Positions 11,308 through 19,319 of a stretch of DNA of 64,000 bases are shown here, piece after piece (within the stretch, counting starts at the first letter, position 1; each line of letters starts with the position of its first letter). A program made the position numbers and the translations under genes. The stretch spans positions 62,001 to 126,000 of the forward strand of contig KB912001.1 in assembly GCA_000383715.1 (NCBI GenBank). The letters run 5' to 3'. The DNA is from Verrucomicrobia bacterium SCGC AAA164-E04 (GTDB taxonomy: Bacteria; Verrucomicrobiota; Verrucomicrobiia; Limisphaerales; AAA164-E04). Under the pieces are notes generated by a model. It worked only from the letters and a program-made list of their open reading frames with translations. It searched no databases and was not told the origin of the DNA.

Positions 11308-12066
11308 TTAATTCCCTCGAAGCTCAGGCGGGTGTGCAACATTTATTCCTGCATCAAACTTTCGTTTGATTTCTTTGCCGTGAATCGATTCCACATGCCC
11401 ATCAACAAATAAATAATTGGCATAGCCTTCCGTTCGGTCGGCGTTGGAACTGCCAACGCGATGGCGATCCGGACGAATATCATCGATTACACCTTTCCAA
11501 CCGCTGTTGAGCCATGTCCGCGAATGAGCATGATCAACGGAAATGGTGGGCCCATATTCGTCTGCAACTTCAAAAAGAAGCATTGTTGCGGATGGTTGAC
11601 GCAACTGACTTAGCTTCGGTAAAGGCGCAAGCACTCGCCCAAAAGGATCAATCACCGGAACAGAAATAAAATCGTTCAATATATAACTGGCTCCCCTGTT
11701 CCTTAGCCGCTCCATGCGGGTGGGGTCTGCCGGACAGAGACGAATGGACTCAGAGTTTCCGACATACGAGTGAATTTTGTGAATAAACATTTCATTTGTA
11801 TTCATCGTTTCCTGGCCGGTTCTAGGAAGCCTGCCATCGAAATCATCCATGTACATCAGCATTCCCAGTCCAATCTGCTTCATATTGGAGGCGCACTTGA
11901 TCTGTTTGGACTTGCTTGATGCACGGCCCAGTGCAGGGAAAAGAAGTCCAGCCAATATTCCGATAATGGCCATGACGACAAGTAGCTCAATCAGTGTGAA
12001 TGCGCGACGAATACGTGCGCTCTTCGAGTAAACTTTTCGTTTTCGATTTAAAATATTTAGGTTCAT
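11308..12066 (-). CDS. Type II secretion / type IV pilin-like pseudopilin
   Basis: This 252-residue protein has a prepilin leader with the cleavage and methylation motif 'RRAFTLIELLVVMAIIGILA' near residues 20-39, so prepilin peptidase should cut before the Phe. The C-terminal block 'NYLFVDGHVESIHG' is the DG-containing tail common in pseudopilins of Verrucomicrobiota and Planctomycetes. Such genes are highly multiplied in these phyla and usually occur alone. It is unusual that this one lies inside a zinc-regulation cluster, in tandem with the gene at 12164-12547. A perfect palindrome (12105-12120) lies about 40 bp upstream of its start. Confidence 0.85.
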   Translation of the reverse strand: MNLNILNRKRKVYSKSARIRRAFTLIELLVVMAIIGILAGLLFPALGRASSKSKQIKCASNMKQIGLGMLMYMDDFDGRLPRTGQETMNTNEMFIHKIHSYVGNSESIRLCPADPTRMERLRNRGASYILNDFISVPVIDPFGRVLAPLPKLSQLRQPSATMLLFEVADEYGPTISVDHAHSRTWLNSGWKGVIDDIRPDRHRVGSSNADRTEGYANYLFVDGHVESIHGKEIKRKFDAGINVAHPPELRGN

Positions 12067-12104
12067 TATTCATTCTTGATCTAGCATTGTAGAAGGATTT
12101 CCCA

Positions 12105-12120
12105 ATGTTCATTGGAACAT
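12105..12120. promoter_or_regulatory. Perfect palindrome matching TGTTC-N4-GAACA
   Basis: The sequence ATGTTC-ATTG-GAACAT is symmetric over both 6-bp arms and lies 38 bp upstream of the pseudopilin start. From memory, the LexA operator described for Verrucomicrobia is TGTTC-N4-GAACA, which this matches exactly. A ten-base match is expected about 0.06 times by chance in a window this size. That it is a LexA site is a prediction. Confidence 0.4.
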
Positions 12121-12163
12121 GGATCTGAACACCGCTTTGTATTGAGCGGCATGGGTAATGAGA

Positions 12164-12547
12164 CTAAACCAAGGCGGGCGGAGCTCGAGAAGGCGACCAA
12201 GAATCGATTCTCTTTGAAGTCGATTGACTTGCGGAAAGTGCAGATAATTCGGTAATCGAACCAGGTTCATAAGCAACCGCCAGAGGAATGATTTGGACAT
12301 CAAACCCTGATTGGCAGAATGGCTGTAGTGGGTCTGGAACTTCAGTATTTTCTTTCCCTGAAGAGGGGTCTTGATTTTCACTGTCGCACCCTTTCACTGG
12401 ATGCTCCATGACACAACGAACCTCATCCCCGCAAACCCATTGATGAAATGAATAACTCCGCGAACCCGTCGACAACACCCATATGAGGACGACCAGCATG
12501 ATTGCCGATATCCAGTGAGATTTTCTTTTGTGATGGGTGGACTGCAT
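12164..12547 (-). CDS. Small exported Cys/His protein of the zinc locus
   Basis: This 127-residue protein has an N-terminal membrane segment or signal anchor (about 10-28). The periplasmic part has scattered potential ligands (H-Q-W-V-C, E-V-R-C, a lone Cys near 59, F-C-Q) and the terminal motif R-A-P-P-A-L-V. The ending is typical of small DUF2946-like proteins encoded next to metal transporters in Gram-negative bacteria. It is divergent from the Fur-family gene across a 123-bp promoter region with a palindrome, which suggests control by that regulator. A competing 90-codon frame (12109-12381) overlaps it but lacks a leader and is rejected. The function is unknown; periplasmic metal handling is inferred. 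Confidence 0.6.
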   Translation of the reverse strand: MQSTHHKRKSHWISAIMLVVLIWVLSTGSRSYSFHQWVCGDEVRCVMEHPVKGCDSENQDPSSGKENTEVPDPLQPFCQSGFDVQIIPLAVAYEPGSITELSALSASQSTSKRIDSWSPSRAPPALV

Positions 12548-12565
12548 TTCTTATTTCGAAAAAGT

Positions 12566-12593
12566 TATTGCAAATCTTTTGCATTTGGCAATA
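12566..12593. promoter_or_regulatory. Candidate Zur/Fur operator in divergent promoter
   Basis: The arms TATTGCAAAT (12566-12575) and ATTTGGCAATA (12583-12593) form an inverted repeat with one extra G in the right arm. It lies between the divergent gene 12164-12547 and the Fur-family gene at 12671. The AT-rich palindrome and its position fit autoregulation of a Fur-family repressor. The spacing is longer than in classic Zur boxes. Confidence 0.35.
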
Positions 12594-12670
12594 TTCTTTT
12601 CTAAAATAATAAAGGAAACACTGGGCAGATCGAGCAACACACAACCGAACTAAAACACAATTGAATCAGC

Positions 12671-13102
12671 ATGCCTTTAACAGACGGAGAAACACTCAGG
12701 AAAACCATCAGGAGTAAGGGGTTACGTGCCACACCTGCGCGAATCAAAACGCTGAGGTTGTTGCATCAAACTGACTACCCAATGACACATGCTGATGTCG
12801 CGAAACATTTAACTACAATGGGGTTTGATCAGGCAACGGCTTACCGAAATTTGAACGATTTGGTTGAATCAGGAATGGTAAGGAAAACAGAGGTGGGAGA
12901 TCATGTCTGGAGATTCGAACTTATTGAGAGTGATAAAAAGAAAAACCATACGCACCCTCATTTTCTTTGTCTGGATTGCGGCGATGTATCCTGTCTGAAG
13001 GATATTAAACTACCCAAAGACAGTTTGAAATCGAACGTTCAAATCCAAAAAGTCACAGAAATTTTACTCAGGGGTTACTGCAGGAATTGCAAACTGAATT
13101 AA
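12671..13102 (+). CDS. zur: Fur-family metalloregulator, probably Zur
   Basis: This 143-residue regulator has the normal length for the family. The winged-helix half (about 8-85) contains 'RATPARIKTLRLL' and the recognition region 'DQATAYRNLNDLVESGMV'. The dimerisation half has the H-T-H-P-H-F signature (93-98) and two structural Cys pairs, C-L-D-C (100-103) and C-R-N-C (137-140). Family motifs alone do not separate Fur, Zur and PerR. The Zur call rests on its neighbours: two COG0523 GTPases, a HisI paralogue and a MerC-like protein, a set recurrent in zinc-starvation regulons. It lies 90 bp upstream of hisI on the same strand, and its promoter holds a palindrome. Confidence 0.8.
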   Translation: MPLTDGETLRKTIRSKGLRATPARIKTLRLLHQTDYPMTHADVAKHLTTMGFDQATAYRNLNDLVESGMVRKTEVGDHVWRFELIESDKKKNHTHPHFLCLDCGDVSCLKDIKLPKDSLKSNVQIQKVTEILLRGYCRNCKLN

Positions 13103-13192
13103 ATACAATAAATCTGGCTTGCGCTGAAACCTTTTCATCAAGCAGCAGCCGACTACATACACTCCACGTCACACTACCATTTTAATAAAATC

Positions 13193-13708
13193 ATGAATCA
13201 TCACCCGAAGATCGAATCATTGGATCCCGATTGGGATTTCGCCTCGCGTCGCAGCATCGAGCAGGTTGAGGAAGGTTTTGAACTTACACCAAAATTTGAT
13301 GCGTCCGGCACGCTTCCATGTATTACTCAGCACGTCGAGTCAGGCGAAATACTCATGTTCGCCTTCATGAACAAGGAAGCCCTCACGCTCACGATCGAAA
13401 AAGGATTGGCACATTACTGGTCCAGATCGCGACAAAAATTGTGGGTCAAGGGGGAGACTTCAGGAATGCGTCAGCAGGTGCATCAAATTTTGATTGATGA
13501 TGATCAGGATTGCATCATCATCAAAGTTTCGCTGACCACACCCACAAAAGGAGGTAATGAGGCTTCTTGTCATGTCGGTTATAGAACCTGCTTTTATCGT
13601 GAGGTAAAAGTCAGCAGCAATAAACCCGAATTAAGATTCATTGAAAAGGATAAGGCTTTTGATCCTGCGTTGGTGTATGAAGGCACGGCAAATCCAACCA
13701 AGCTCTAG
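13193..13708 (+). CDS. hisI: HisI-type phosphoribosyl-AMP cyclohydrolase, variant metal site
   Basis: This 171-residue HisI homologue has no HisE domain. HisI opens the purine ring of PR-AMP in histidine synthesis and needs zinc plus magnesium. Conserved blocks are 'MFAFMNKEALTLTIEKGLAH', 'YWSRSRQKLWVKGETSG' and 'SCHVGYRTCFYR'. The usual D-C-D-x-D is here D-D-D-Q-D-C (102-107), so the first zinc Cys is replaced by Asp and a Cys follows the motif. The two later Cys (126 and 133) remain. The loop before 'SCH' is about seven residues longer than usual, and a 30-residue N-terminal extension is present. Its position between zur and a COG0523 gene suggests a zinc-starvation paralogue rather than the housekeeping enzyme. 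Confidence 0.85.
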   Translation: MNHHPKIESLDPDWDFASRRSIEQVEEGFELTPKFDASGTLPCITQHVESGEILMFAFMNKEALTLTIEKGLAHYWSRSRQKLWVKGETSGMRQQVHQILIDDDQDCIIIKVSLTTPTKGGNEASCHVGYRTCFYREVKVSSNKPELRFIEKDKAFDPALVYEGTANPTKL

Positions 13709-13800
13709 CTCATCATTTAATTTCAGGAAAAGAGGATCAGGGCTACCAGCAAACAGAAGCACCCTTTGAAGGTGTTTTGTGGCAGTGGTTCTATTTCAAA

Positions 13801-14826
13801 ATGCATTCATCAAAACCACTCCTGTTGATCACCGGATTTCTCGGCGCAGGCAAGACAACGCTCCTTCGTTCACTCCTCACTGACATCGTGGAATACGGCT
13901 TCAAAACGGACGTTATTCTGAACGATTTTGGAGATGCAGAAATTGATTCGGCAACGCTCGATTGCTCATCATTGACGAGTCTGGCACCACTTGCAGCGGG
14001 CTGCGCCTGTTGCGAAAGTCTTGAGGAATTGGTCGTACTTTGCCGAACAGCAGCCAAGGGCAAGGGAGATTTTGTGCTTGTCGAATTGAACGGCACGGCA
14101 GATCCGCTGCCGCTTCTTGAGACCTTTACACTACTGGAGGAAAGATTGCCATTTTTCCCGCGACTGCAGGTGTGCGTCATTGATGCTCGGCATTGGGAAT
14201 CCCGAAAGGATTATAACGACTTGGAACAAAGGCAACTTGAAACGGCGAGCTTTTGGTATCTCTCCTTTCAGGAAGAAATGAACGCAGACCATTTGGATAA
14301 AATAAAAAAAAGTGTTCGTGCAATTGCTCCCAACTCCAGCGAAGTCAATATAAAGCAGCTTCTCCAAATCATTGTCTCGGGAATCGAAAGAACCCGCGCT
14401 GAGTCCCAAGCAGCTGAGCACTACTCACACTCCAAATTGAGCCAAACAGTCGAACAGATCTCTTCAGGAAAAAAATTAAAACGAACACAAGACCATGAGC
14501 ATCAGCTGGCACATCGGTTTACAGGTTGCAAAATACCGCTTCCACCTCGGGTAAGCGCTTCGAGGATGATACGGCTCATGGATAAACTACCCCATTGGGT
14601 GCTTCGTGCCAAAGCGCTCGTAAGTATCTCTGGTCAAGCTGAACCTCGCTGGCTGTTCGAAAAAGTAGGCACTGAAACCATACCCAAGCCCACCCCCGTT
14701 CATGACCTTCCAAATACACCGGCTTCCCTCATGTGTATCGGTCCCAAACTGGACCCAGACCAACTGAGAGAGATCGTCGAATCAGAATTTGGAACGGAGC
14801 AAACGCCCCATGAATTTCAGGCTTGA
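13801..14826 (+). CDS. Second COG0523 protein with degraded G4 motif
   Basis: This CobW/COG0523 protein of about 341 residues starts at ATG 13801; a TTG at 13777 would add eight residues. It keeps the Walker A '[11 protein letters not shown]', 'NDFGDAEID', the metal motif 'GCACCE' and 'ELNGTADPLPLLE'. Where relatives have the guanine-specificity motif N-K-x-D it reads 'WYLSFQEEMNADHLDKI', so G4 is missing. The C-terminal domain has a His-containing stretch (D-H-E-H-Q-L-A-H) that could bind metal. It lies 92 bp downstream of the HisI paralogue on the same strand and could be its dedicated metallochaperone. Without G4 the nucleotide preference is uncertain. Confidence 0.82.
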   Translation: MHSSKPLLLITGFLGAGKTTLLRSLLTDIVEYGFKTDVILNDFGDAEIDSATLDCSSLTSLAPLAAGCACCESLEELVVLCRTAAKGKGDFVLVELNGTADPLPLLETFTLLEERLPFFPRLQVCVIDARHWESRKDYNDLEQRQLETASFWYLSFQEEMNADHLDKIKKSVRAIAPNSSEVNIKQLLQIIVSGIERTRAESQAAEHYSHSKLSQTVEQISSGKKLKRTQDHEHQLAHRFTGCKIPLPPRVSASRMIRLMDKLPHWVLRAKALVSISGQAEPRWLFEKVGTETIPKPTPVHDLPNTPASLMCIGPKLDPDQLREIVESEFGTEQTPHEFQA

Positions 14827-15208
14827 ATCAGGCATGAACCGAAAGAATGAATTTATGGTAAAGCCACCCATGGTTGCATTCTCTTCTGGCAGCAGGGCAA
14901 CTATCACAAAAAATTGGATTCAATATCCGACTCAACCGATACAATCCCATCAAAGTTGCACTCGGGAATACATTGGATACCGAGGCTCCCCTTCTCTGTG
15001 AATGCCGGTCAGGTCCATCCATAAAAACCAATGCCAACCACCTTTTTGGGACAATTATTGCATTGACCGCTTTCGAGCCCCTCATGGCGGACAACTAAAT
15101 ATCAAGTCACCCAACACAGACAAAGTTACTACTCACTATTCTGCGCAGGCGGTCAGGCCCGCGCTAACCTGGATTGAACTCAAATTCATTCCAAAGAGTG
15201 GTTTTATC
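14827..15208. other. Intergenic region between convergent genes, nothing supported
   Basis: These 382 bp lie between the second COG0523 gene (+) and the DUF1080 gene (-). Short open frames here are not protein-like, and those that continue past 15209 only mirror the DUF1080 gene. No clear hairpin with a T-run was found. Confidence 0.5.
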
Positions 15209-16141
15209 CTATTTCTCAACAATCCAGATATTGCGGTAGCGGACAGGATTGCCGTGGCCTTGAAGAACGATTGGCCCGCGGGCGATTTCCTTGCGGCTGC
15301 CACCAGCCCCGGTACCTTTGGGAAGTTCCACGTCATCATGAATCTTGATGCCGTTGTGGATCACGGTGATCCGTGCGTTCCTGGTTTTCTTGTCACCCTC
15401 GAATCGTGGTGCAGTGAAGTGAATGTCATAGGTCTGCCAGATGAGCGGCGGGAAACACATGTTGGTGTCTGCCAATTTGAATTTGTAAAGACAGCCGCAC
15501 CATTGCTTGGGGTCGGATTGAGGTTTTTCTTTCCATGAGTTGATATCGAGGTCAAGACCGAAACTATCGAGCACCTGGGTTTCGTATCGGTTGAAGGAAT
15601 AGATACCGCTGTTGCCTCGGTCTTGGCTTCCTGGCGTTGTTTCCGGCTTGAAAGGAAGTCTGAATTCGATATGTAGCTCGAAATCGCCGAAGCTCTGCTT
15701 GGTTTGAGTGCCGGATTCTAGGAGGCCGTCAGAGAGTTTGCCATGATCCCAAGCGTCCGCGCTGGTGCCATCGAAGAGAATGGTGGCGTTTGCTGGTGGT
15801 TTGGCTCCCATGCGTGGGCTTTGACGCGTGACCCGATGTGCATGCTGAGTCAGCGCTTTGATCTCTTCGGTGTTACCGCGGATTTGCCCAATGGAGGAAC
15901 GATCCCAACCGACCCCTGGTAGGCCGCCATTGTAGACACTTACGTGGAACTGACCTTTTCCGAGGGCAATCACCTGAAACGCTTTGCCCGCTTGGATGTA
16001 TTCTCCTTGGAGGGAGAAGTCGGGATTCTCTGCACTCGCTTTGGCCGGGTCCGTCCAAATGGGGCCGGCGGCTTGTGGCGCAATCATCCCAGCGTTGAGA
16101 AGCATCGCGAGGGAGCCAATGATAACAGCAGTACGTTTCAT
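15209..16141 (-). CDS. Secreted DUF1080 (3-keto-disaccharide hydrolase-like) protein
   Basis: This protein of about 310 residues starts at the ATG at 16141, which gives a good Sec leader (MKRTAVIIGSLAMLLNAG). The frame stays open to 16429, but that extension overlaps the divergent DUF2293 gene and is rejected. DUF1080 adopts a concanavalin-like sandwich; some members cleave 3-keto-glycosides. Typical blocks are 'ILFDGTSADAWDH', 'FELHIEFRLPFKPET', 'RGNSGIYSFNRYETQVLDSF' and 'KGTGAGGSRKEIARGPIVLQGHGNPVRYRNIWI'. The first 80 mature residues form an extra N-terminal region with 'LQGEYIQAGKAFQVIALGKG', seen in PVC-type members. It faces the DUF2293 gene across a short divergent promoter region. 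Confidence 0.85.
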   Translation of the reverse strand: MKRTAVIIGSLAMLLNAGMIAPQAAGPIWTDPAKASAENPDFSLQGEYIQAGKAFQVIALGKGQFHVSVYNGGLPGVGWDRSSIGQIRGNTEEIKALTQHAHRVTRQSPRMGAKPPANATILFDGTSADAWDHGKLSDGLLESGTQTKQSFGDFELHIEFRLPFKPETTPGSQDRGNSGIYSFNRYETQVLDSFGLDLDINSWKEKPQSDPKQWCGCLYKFKLADTNMCFPPLIWQTYDIHFTAPRFEGDKKTRNARITVIHNGIKIHDDVELPKGTGAGGSRKEIARGPIVLQGHGNPVRYRNIWIVEK

Positions 16142-16265
16142 AGAGTACGAGTTGAACATGCCGGATATTGGACTGTCAATACACAGAGTGAGTTCAAAGG
16201 GCTTCCCTATGAGTAAGCGGTGATTGCTACTTGAAAGATAGTGAGGCTTTAGATCAACATTGGGG

Positions 16266-16955
16266 ATGCTTGATGCAGCTCTTGAAGTCCGCCCCACCAA
16301 GAACCCTCGCCAGGTCCTGAGCGCTGAGGGGCAAACACTTGACGTGCCACAAGGTTGGAGCCTGTTGGCGCCGGGAGACGCCGCATTGAGTCGACGTATC
16401 AAAAAGGATGGCCCTACGTGGACGGTCATCGAAATGAAGGGACGGAAGCGATTCTCGCGAGGAATCTGGGCGCCCAGCGCGAGGATAGAAGCCTTGAAGA
16501 GAGAACGAGCAGTCGAGCGCGAGGATCCTGCTTATCAAAGAAAACTGGACTCGGGTCGAGTACGCCGGGCCAAGCTTCAATCCGACTATGCCTTAGAATT
16601 TGAAGCCAGCGTGTTGAGCTTTCTTGATTTTGCTCCTGAGCACCAAGCACTGGCTGAGGCACTTGCTAAGGCGATTGCCGCACATGCCGTTCCCGTTGGA
16701 AGTGGAACCGTGGCACGCACCCAACGCATCCCTATCGAACAACGAGCGGAGGCCGCGACGATCGCCTGGATGCGCCATCAAACCACAGCCTACGACCATA
16801 TGGTCATCCCACGAGAGAAGGGCAAACGAAGGGAAGTGCGACGCATGCTGGCGAAGCGCTCGAAACAATTACTAGAGCGTTATCGACGGGACGTCGCATT
16901 GGCCATGATGACGGCATGCCCACTCCGTGCAGCACTCAATCTGAAAAAAAACTGA
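16266..16955 (+). CDS. DUF2293 domain protein
   Basis: Cytoplasmic, strongly basic protein of about 229 residues. The C-terminal half (about 135-215) matches DUF2293 by 'IAWMRHQTTAYDHMVIPREK' followed by 'KRREVRRMLAKRSKQLLERYR', a basic pattern that suggests nucleic-acid binding. The N-terminal half 'VPQGWSLLAPGDAALSRRIKK' and 'GPTWTVIEMKGRKRFSRGIW' is also typical of these proteins. The function of the family is unknown. The frame opens at TTG 16260; the ATG at 16266 is preferred. It is a single gene, divergent from the DUF1080 gene. Confidence 0.8.
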   Translation: MLDAALEVRPTKNPRQVLSAEGQTLDVPQGWSLLAPGDAALSRRIKKDGPTWTVIEMKGRKRFSRGIWAPSARIEALKRERAVEREDPAYQRKLDSGRVRRAKLQSDYALEFEASVLSFLDFAPEHQALAEALAKAIAAHAVPVGSGTVARTQRIPIEQRAEAATIAWMRHQTTAYDHMVIPREKGKRREVRRMLAKRSKQLLERYRRDVALAMMTACPLRAALNLKKN

Positions 16956-17313
16956 GGTGAATGGCTCGCGATCATAAAAGAAAGCAGGAAGATCCCATCA
17001 AGAGCAGCCACTGTGAACGTTTTCTTTTCACTCATCTCCTGCAGTGCGTCGAAATAGAGGCTGGACGACGACAGCACTCGTTGCCCGGCTGTAATTAGGG
17101 CCAAGTCGTCTCAGGTTGAAAGCCCCCGCCACCACATCTGAACTTGCAACATTTGGAATAAGTAACTCACAAAAACCACACTGCACTCAAATTTGAGACA
17201 CTTATCTCATCAATCACTGTTTTATGAACTGTTTGGGGAGTGTTACCGTGATGTGATTTTCAAACTAGGAATAATGAGTAAATCCCTTTGAGGGTGAATT
17301 CGGAAATCCTATC
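16956..17313. other. Intergenic region with palindromes
   Basis: These 358 bp lie between the DUF2293 gene (+) and a minus-strand gene. They contain a perfect 12-bp palindrome CTCAAATTTGAG (17186-17197), directly overlapped by TGAGA-N6-TCTCA (17194-17209). A 74-codon minus-strand frame (16880-17104) overlaps the end of DUF2293 and is not supported. A regulatory role for the palindromes is unproven. Confidence 0.4.
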
Positions 17314-17979
17314 TTATTTGATTGCCCAGAGTTTGATAGAATCGAACATAATGCGGTTGGGGGAGGCAGCGAATGTCTTGAAAGTAAGTTCGCTGCGCCC
17401 CATCAGAGATACCTGGTTATCTCTGATCATCTGACCTTTTCCGTTCACACTGATCCACATCCTGCCCTCCTCAAACTCGAGGACCAGATCGACCCATTCG
17501 TTCAGCCGAACACCAGGAGCCTCACTGGAGAATGATTGTCCCCCGTGCAACTTGAGAGTATATCCCTTTTCCGTAAAAACCACGGTATTGATGTGATGGC
17601 CGATATCGAATTTCGGTCGACCGGTCGCAAAGGCCTTGCCTTCATATTTGACGCTTAGGTGGAGGACAAACTTTTTCGGCAGGTTATCCAGCCGTATGAC
17701 GGGAGAGAGACCCAGGTGATGATCGCGCTTCAGGGCCTTCATCGCTTCTTGCGCATTGATGTAATCGGGCTTTCCAACAAGGATGCCACCCTTCACCTCC
17801 CAGGATTTGGTCCGTGGCCGCCATCGTTCTCGATCAAGCTTGCCTTCGAAATTGTCGGTGTAGACAAGCGTCCCTTGCTTGAACAAATGAGACTCAAAGA
17901 CGGACCCGGCAGCATGGAGATTCTGAAACATGCTGACAAAGGCCAGGAGCAGGTGAATATACCTCAGGGAAAGGATCAT
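17314..17979 (-). CDS. Secreted concanavalin/DUF1080-like protein
   Basis: This 221-residue protein has a Sec leader (about 1-24, 'QNLHAAG'). The mature part begins with 'LVYTDNFEGKLDRERWRPRTKSW' and continues with 'EVKGGILVGKPDY', 'FVLHLSVKYEG', 'LNEWVDLVLEFEEGRMWISV' and 'IMFDSIKLWAI'. This is the sandwich-like pattern of LamG or DUF1080-type domains, without recognisable catalytic residues. Its ATG overlaps the stop of the upstream DUF1592 gene by four bases (ATGA), which indicates translational coupling and a former DUF1552-DUF1592-this gene operon. It probably binds or cleaves a glycan; this is inference. Confidence 0.75.
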   Translation of the reverse strand: MILSLRYIHLLLAFVSMFQNLHAAGSVFESHLFKQGTLVYTDNFEGKLDRERWRPRTKSWEVKGGILVGKPDYINAQEAMKALKRDHHLGLSPVIRLDNLPKKFVLHLSVKYEGKAFATGRPKFDIGHHINTVVFTEKGYTLKLHGGQSFSSEAPGVRLNEWVDLVLEFEEGRMWISVNGKGQMIRDNQVSLMGRSELTFKTFAASPNRIMFDSIKLWAIK

Positions 17980-19319
17980 TTCGCTTGAAAAAGTTTACTC
18001 TGGACCAGGGCGTGGATGAACTCGCTGACGACGTAATGTTTCTTCATCGATGCGGTCACGATTTCGTTCGAGAGGTTTTCGTCGGTGAACCCGAAAGAGC
18101 GACCCAGAGCGTACTCGATGAGATGTTCAGAGAAACCGCGAGCAAAATCGGCTTCGCGCTGGGCAATGAGGTTGCGAAATTCGTCATAATTCGCGAAAGC
18201 AGGACCGTTGTGAAATCTACCGGAAACGTCGATCGGCAGGGCATTTCTACTGAAACGGATTCGGCCTCGGTTGTCCTTGGTGAATTGTCGTTCTTCGGTC
18301 CGCCACTTGCCGGCTGCAGTGAAGTTTTCAAGGCCGAATCCGATGGGATCAATCTTGCGATGGCAACTGGCACATTGAGCTTCTTCCTGGTGAGCGGTGA
18401 TTTTCTCACGCACGCTGAGAGAGTGATCGCCCAGACGGGCAAGCTGCGGAACATTCGGCGGGGCTGGCGGCGGTGGATCGTGGAGCAAATGGCGCAGGAT
18501 CCATGCCCCGCGCTCGACCGGGCTACTTGTTATGCCGTCACTTCCCATGGCGTGAATGGCGGCCATGCCGAGCAGTCCACCTCGAGGTGACTTGGCGGGC
18601 AGGTTTACTTTCCGGAATGGATCACCAGTCACGCCGTCGATACCGTAATAATTGGCGAGCAAACCGTTGATGAAGACGTAGTCACTCTTGAGAAGGTTTA
18701 CAAGCGTACCGTCATTTTTATCACGAAGGAGATAGGCAAAGGATTGGTAGACCTCCTGCCGAGTGGCAGACCGAATACTTTCGTCAAAATCACCGTGGAG
18801 CGTGACGTCGAATTGGAAGAAATCAAGGCGCTCCATATCCAGCCATTGATGGACAAAACCAGAGACGAATGCGTCCGCTCGGGGGTCGGCAATGAGCCGG
18901 TCAACCTGTTGACGGAGAGTTTGTGACTCGCTCAGTTTATTCTCTTCGGCCAACGCCAGCAGTTGCTGATCAGGAGGAGCACTCCAGAGAAAGTAAGAAA
19001 GGCGCGCGGCGAGTTCGCGATCCGTTAATTTTCTTCGTTCGGTTTCTTCGCCAGGTTCGTTGAGGTAGAGAAACCCTGGAGAAGCGAGAATGACGCTGAG
19101 GGGCGTACGAATGGCCACATCGAAGGTGTCGCCAGCGGAGCGTCTGCTTTTGAAGAGGTCGAAGAGTTGATCAATGAACCGCGGATCAGGCAAGACCCGG
19201 CGAAACGCGGCAACGGAGAAATCATTCAGGATGGTGCGGGCACGTTCCCATTCCGAAGCATCGTTCAGGTTGTCAGCGAGGATTCGGGAAAGCCCGATGT
19301 TTGAATCGGAATGCGACAC
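17976..19319 (-). pseudogene. N-terminally deleted DUF1592/DUF1588/DUF1585 cytochrome-type protein
   Basis: The 447 codons cover DUF1595 ('ERARTILNDFSVAAFRRVLP'), DUF1592 ('ELAARLSYFLWSAPPDQQLL'), DUF1588 with haem-like C-A-S-C-H followed by 'RKIDPIGFGLENF', and DUF1585 ('SEHLIEYALGRSFGF'). Full members are roughly twice as long and start with a signal peptide, a PSCyt1 domain and DUF1587; all of these are missing here. The only in-frame start is a GTG at 19319. An orphan signal-peptide start lies just upstream in another frame (ATG at 19366), so a large internal deletion with a frame change is the likely history. It follows a DUF1552 gene, the usual operon partner, and is coupled to 17314-17979. 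It is probably non-functional as an exported cytochrome. Confidence 0.75.

Noticed and set aside
12109-12381. 90-codon minus-strand ORF overlapping the small Cys/His gene
   Set aside because: It is in another frame, has no leader, and the competing frame has a signal anchor and the A-P-P tail.
16142-16429. N-terminal extension of the DUF1080 gene
   Set aside because: It overlaps the divergent DUF2293 gene and lacks leader character; ATG 16141 gives a proper signal peptide.
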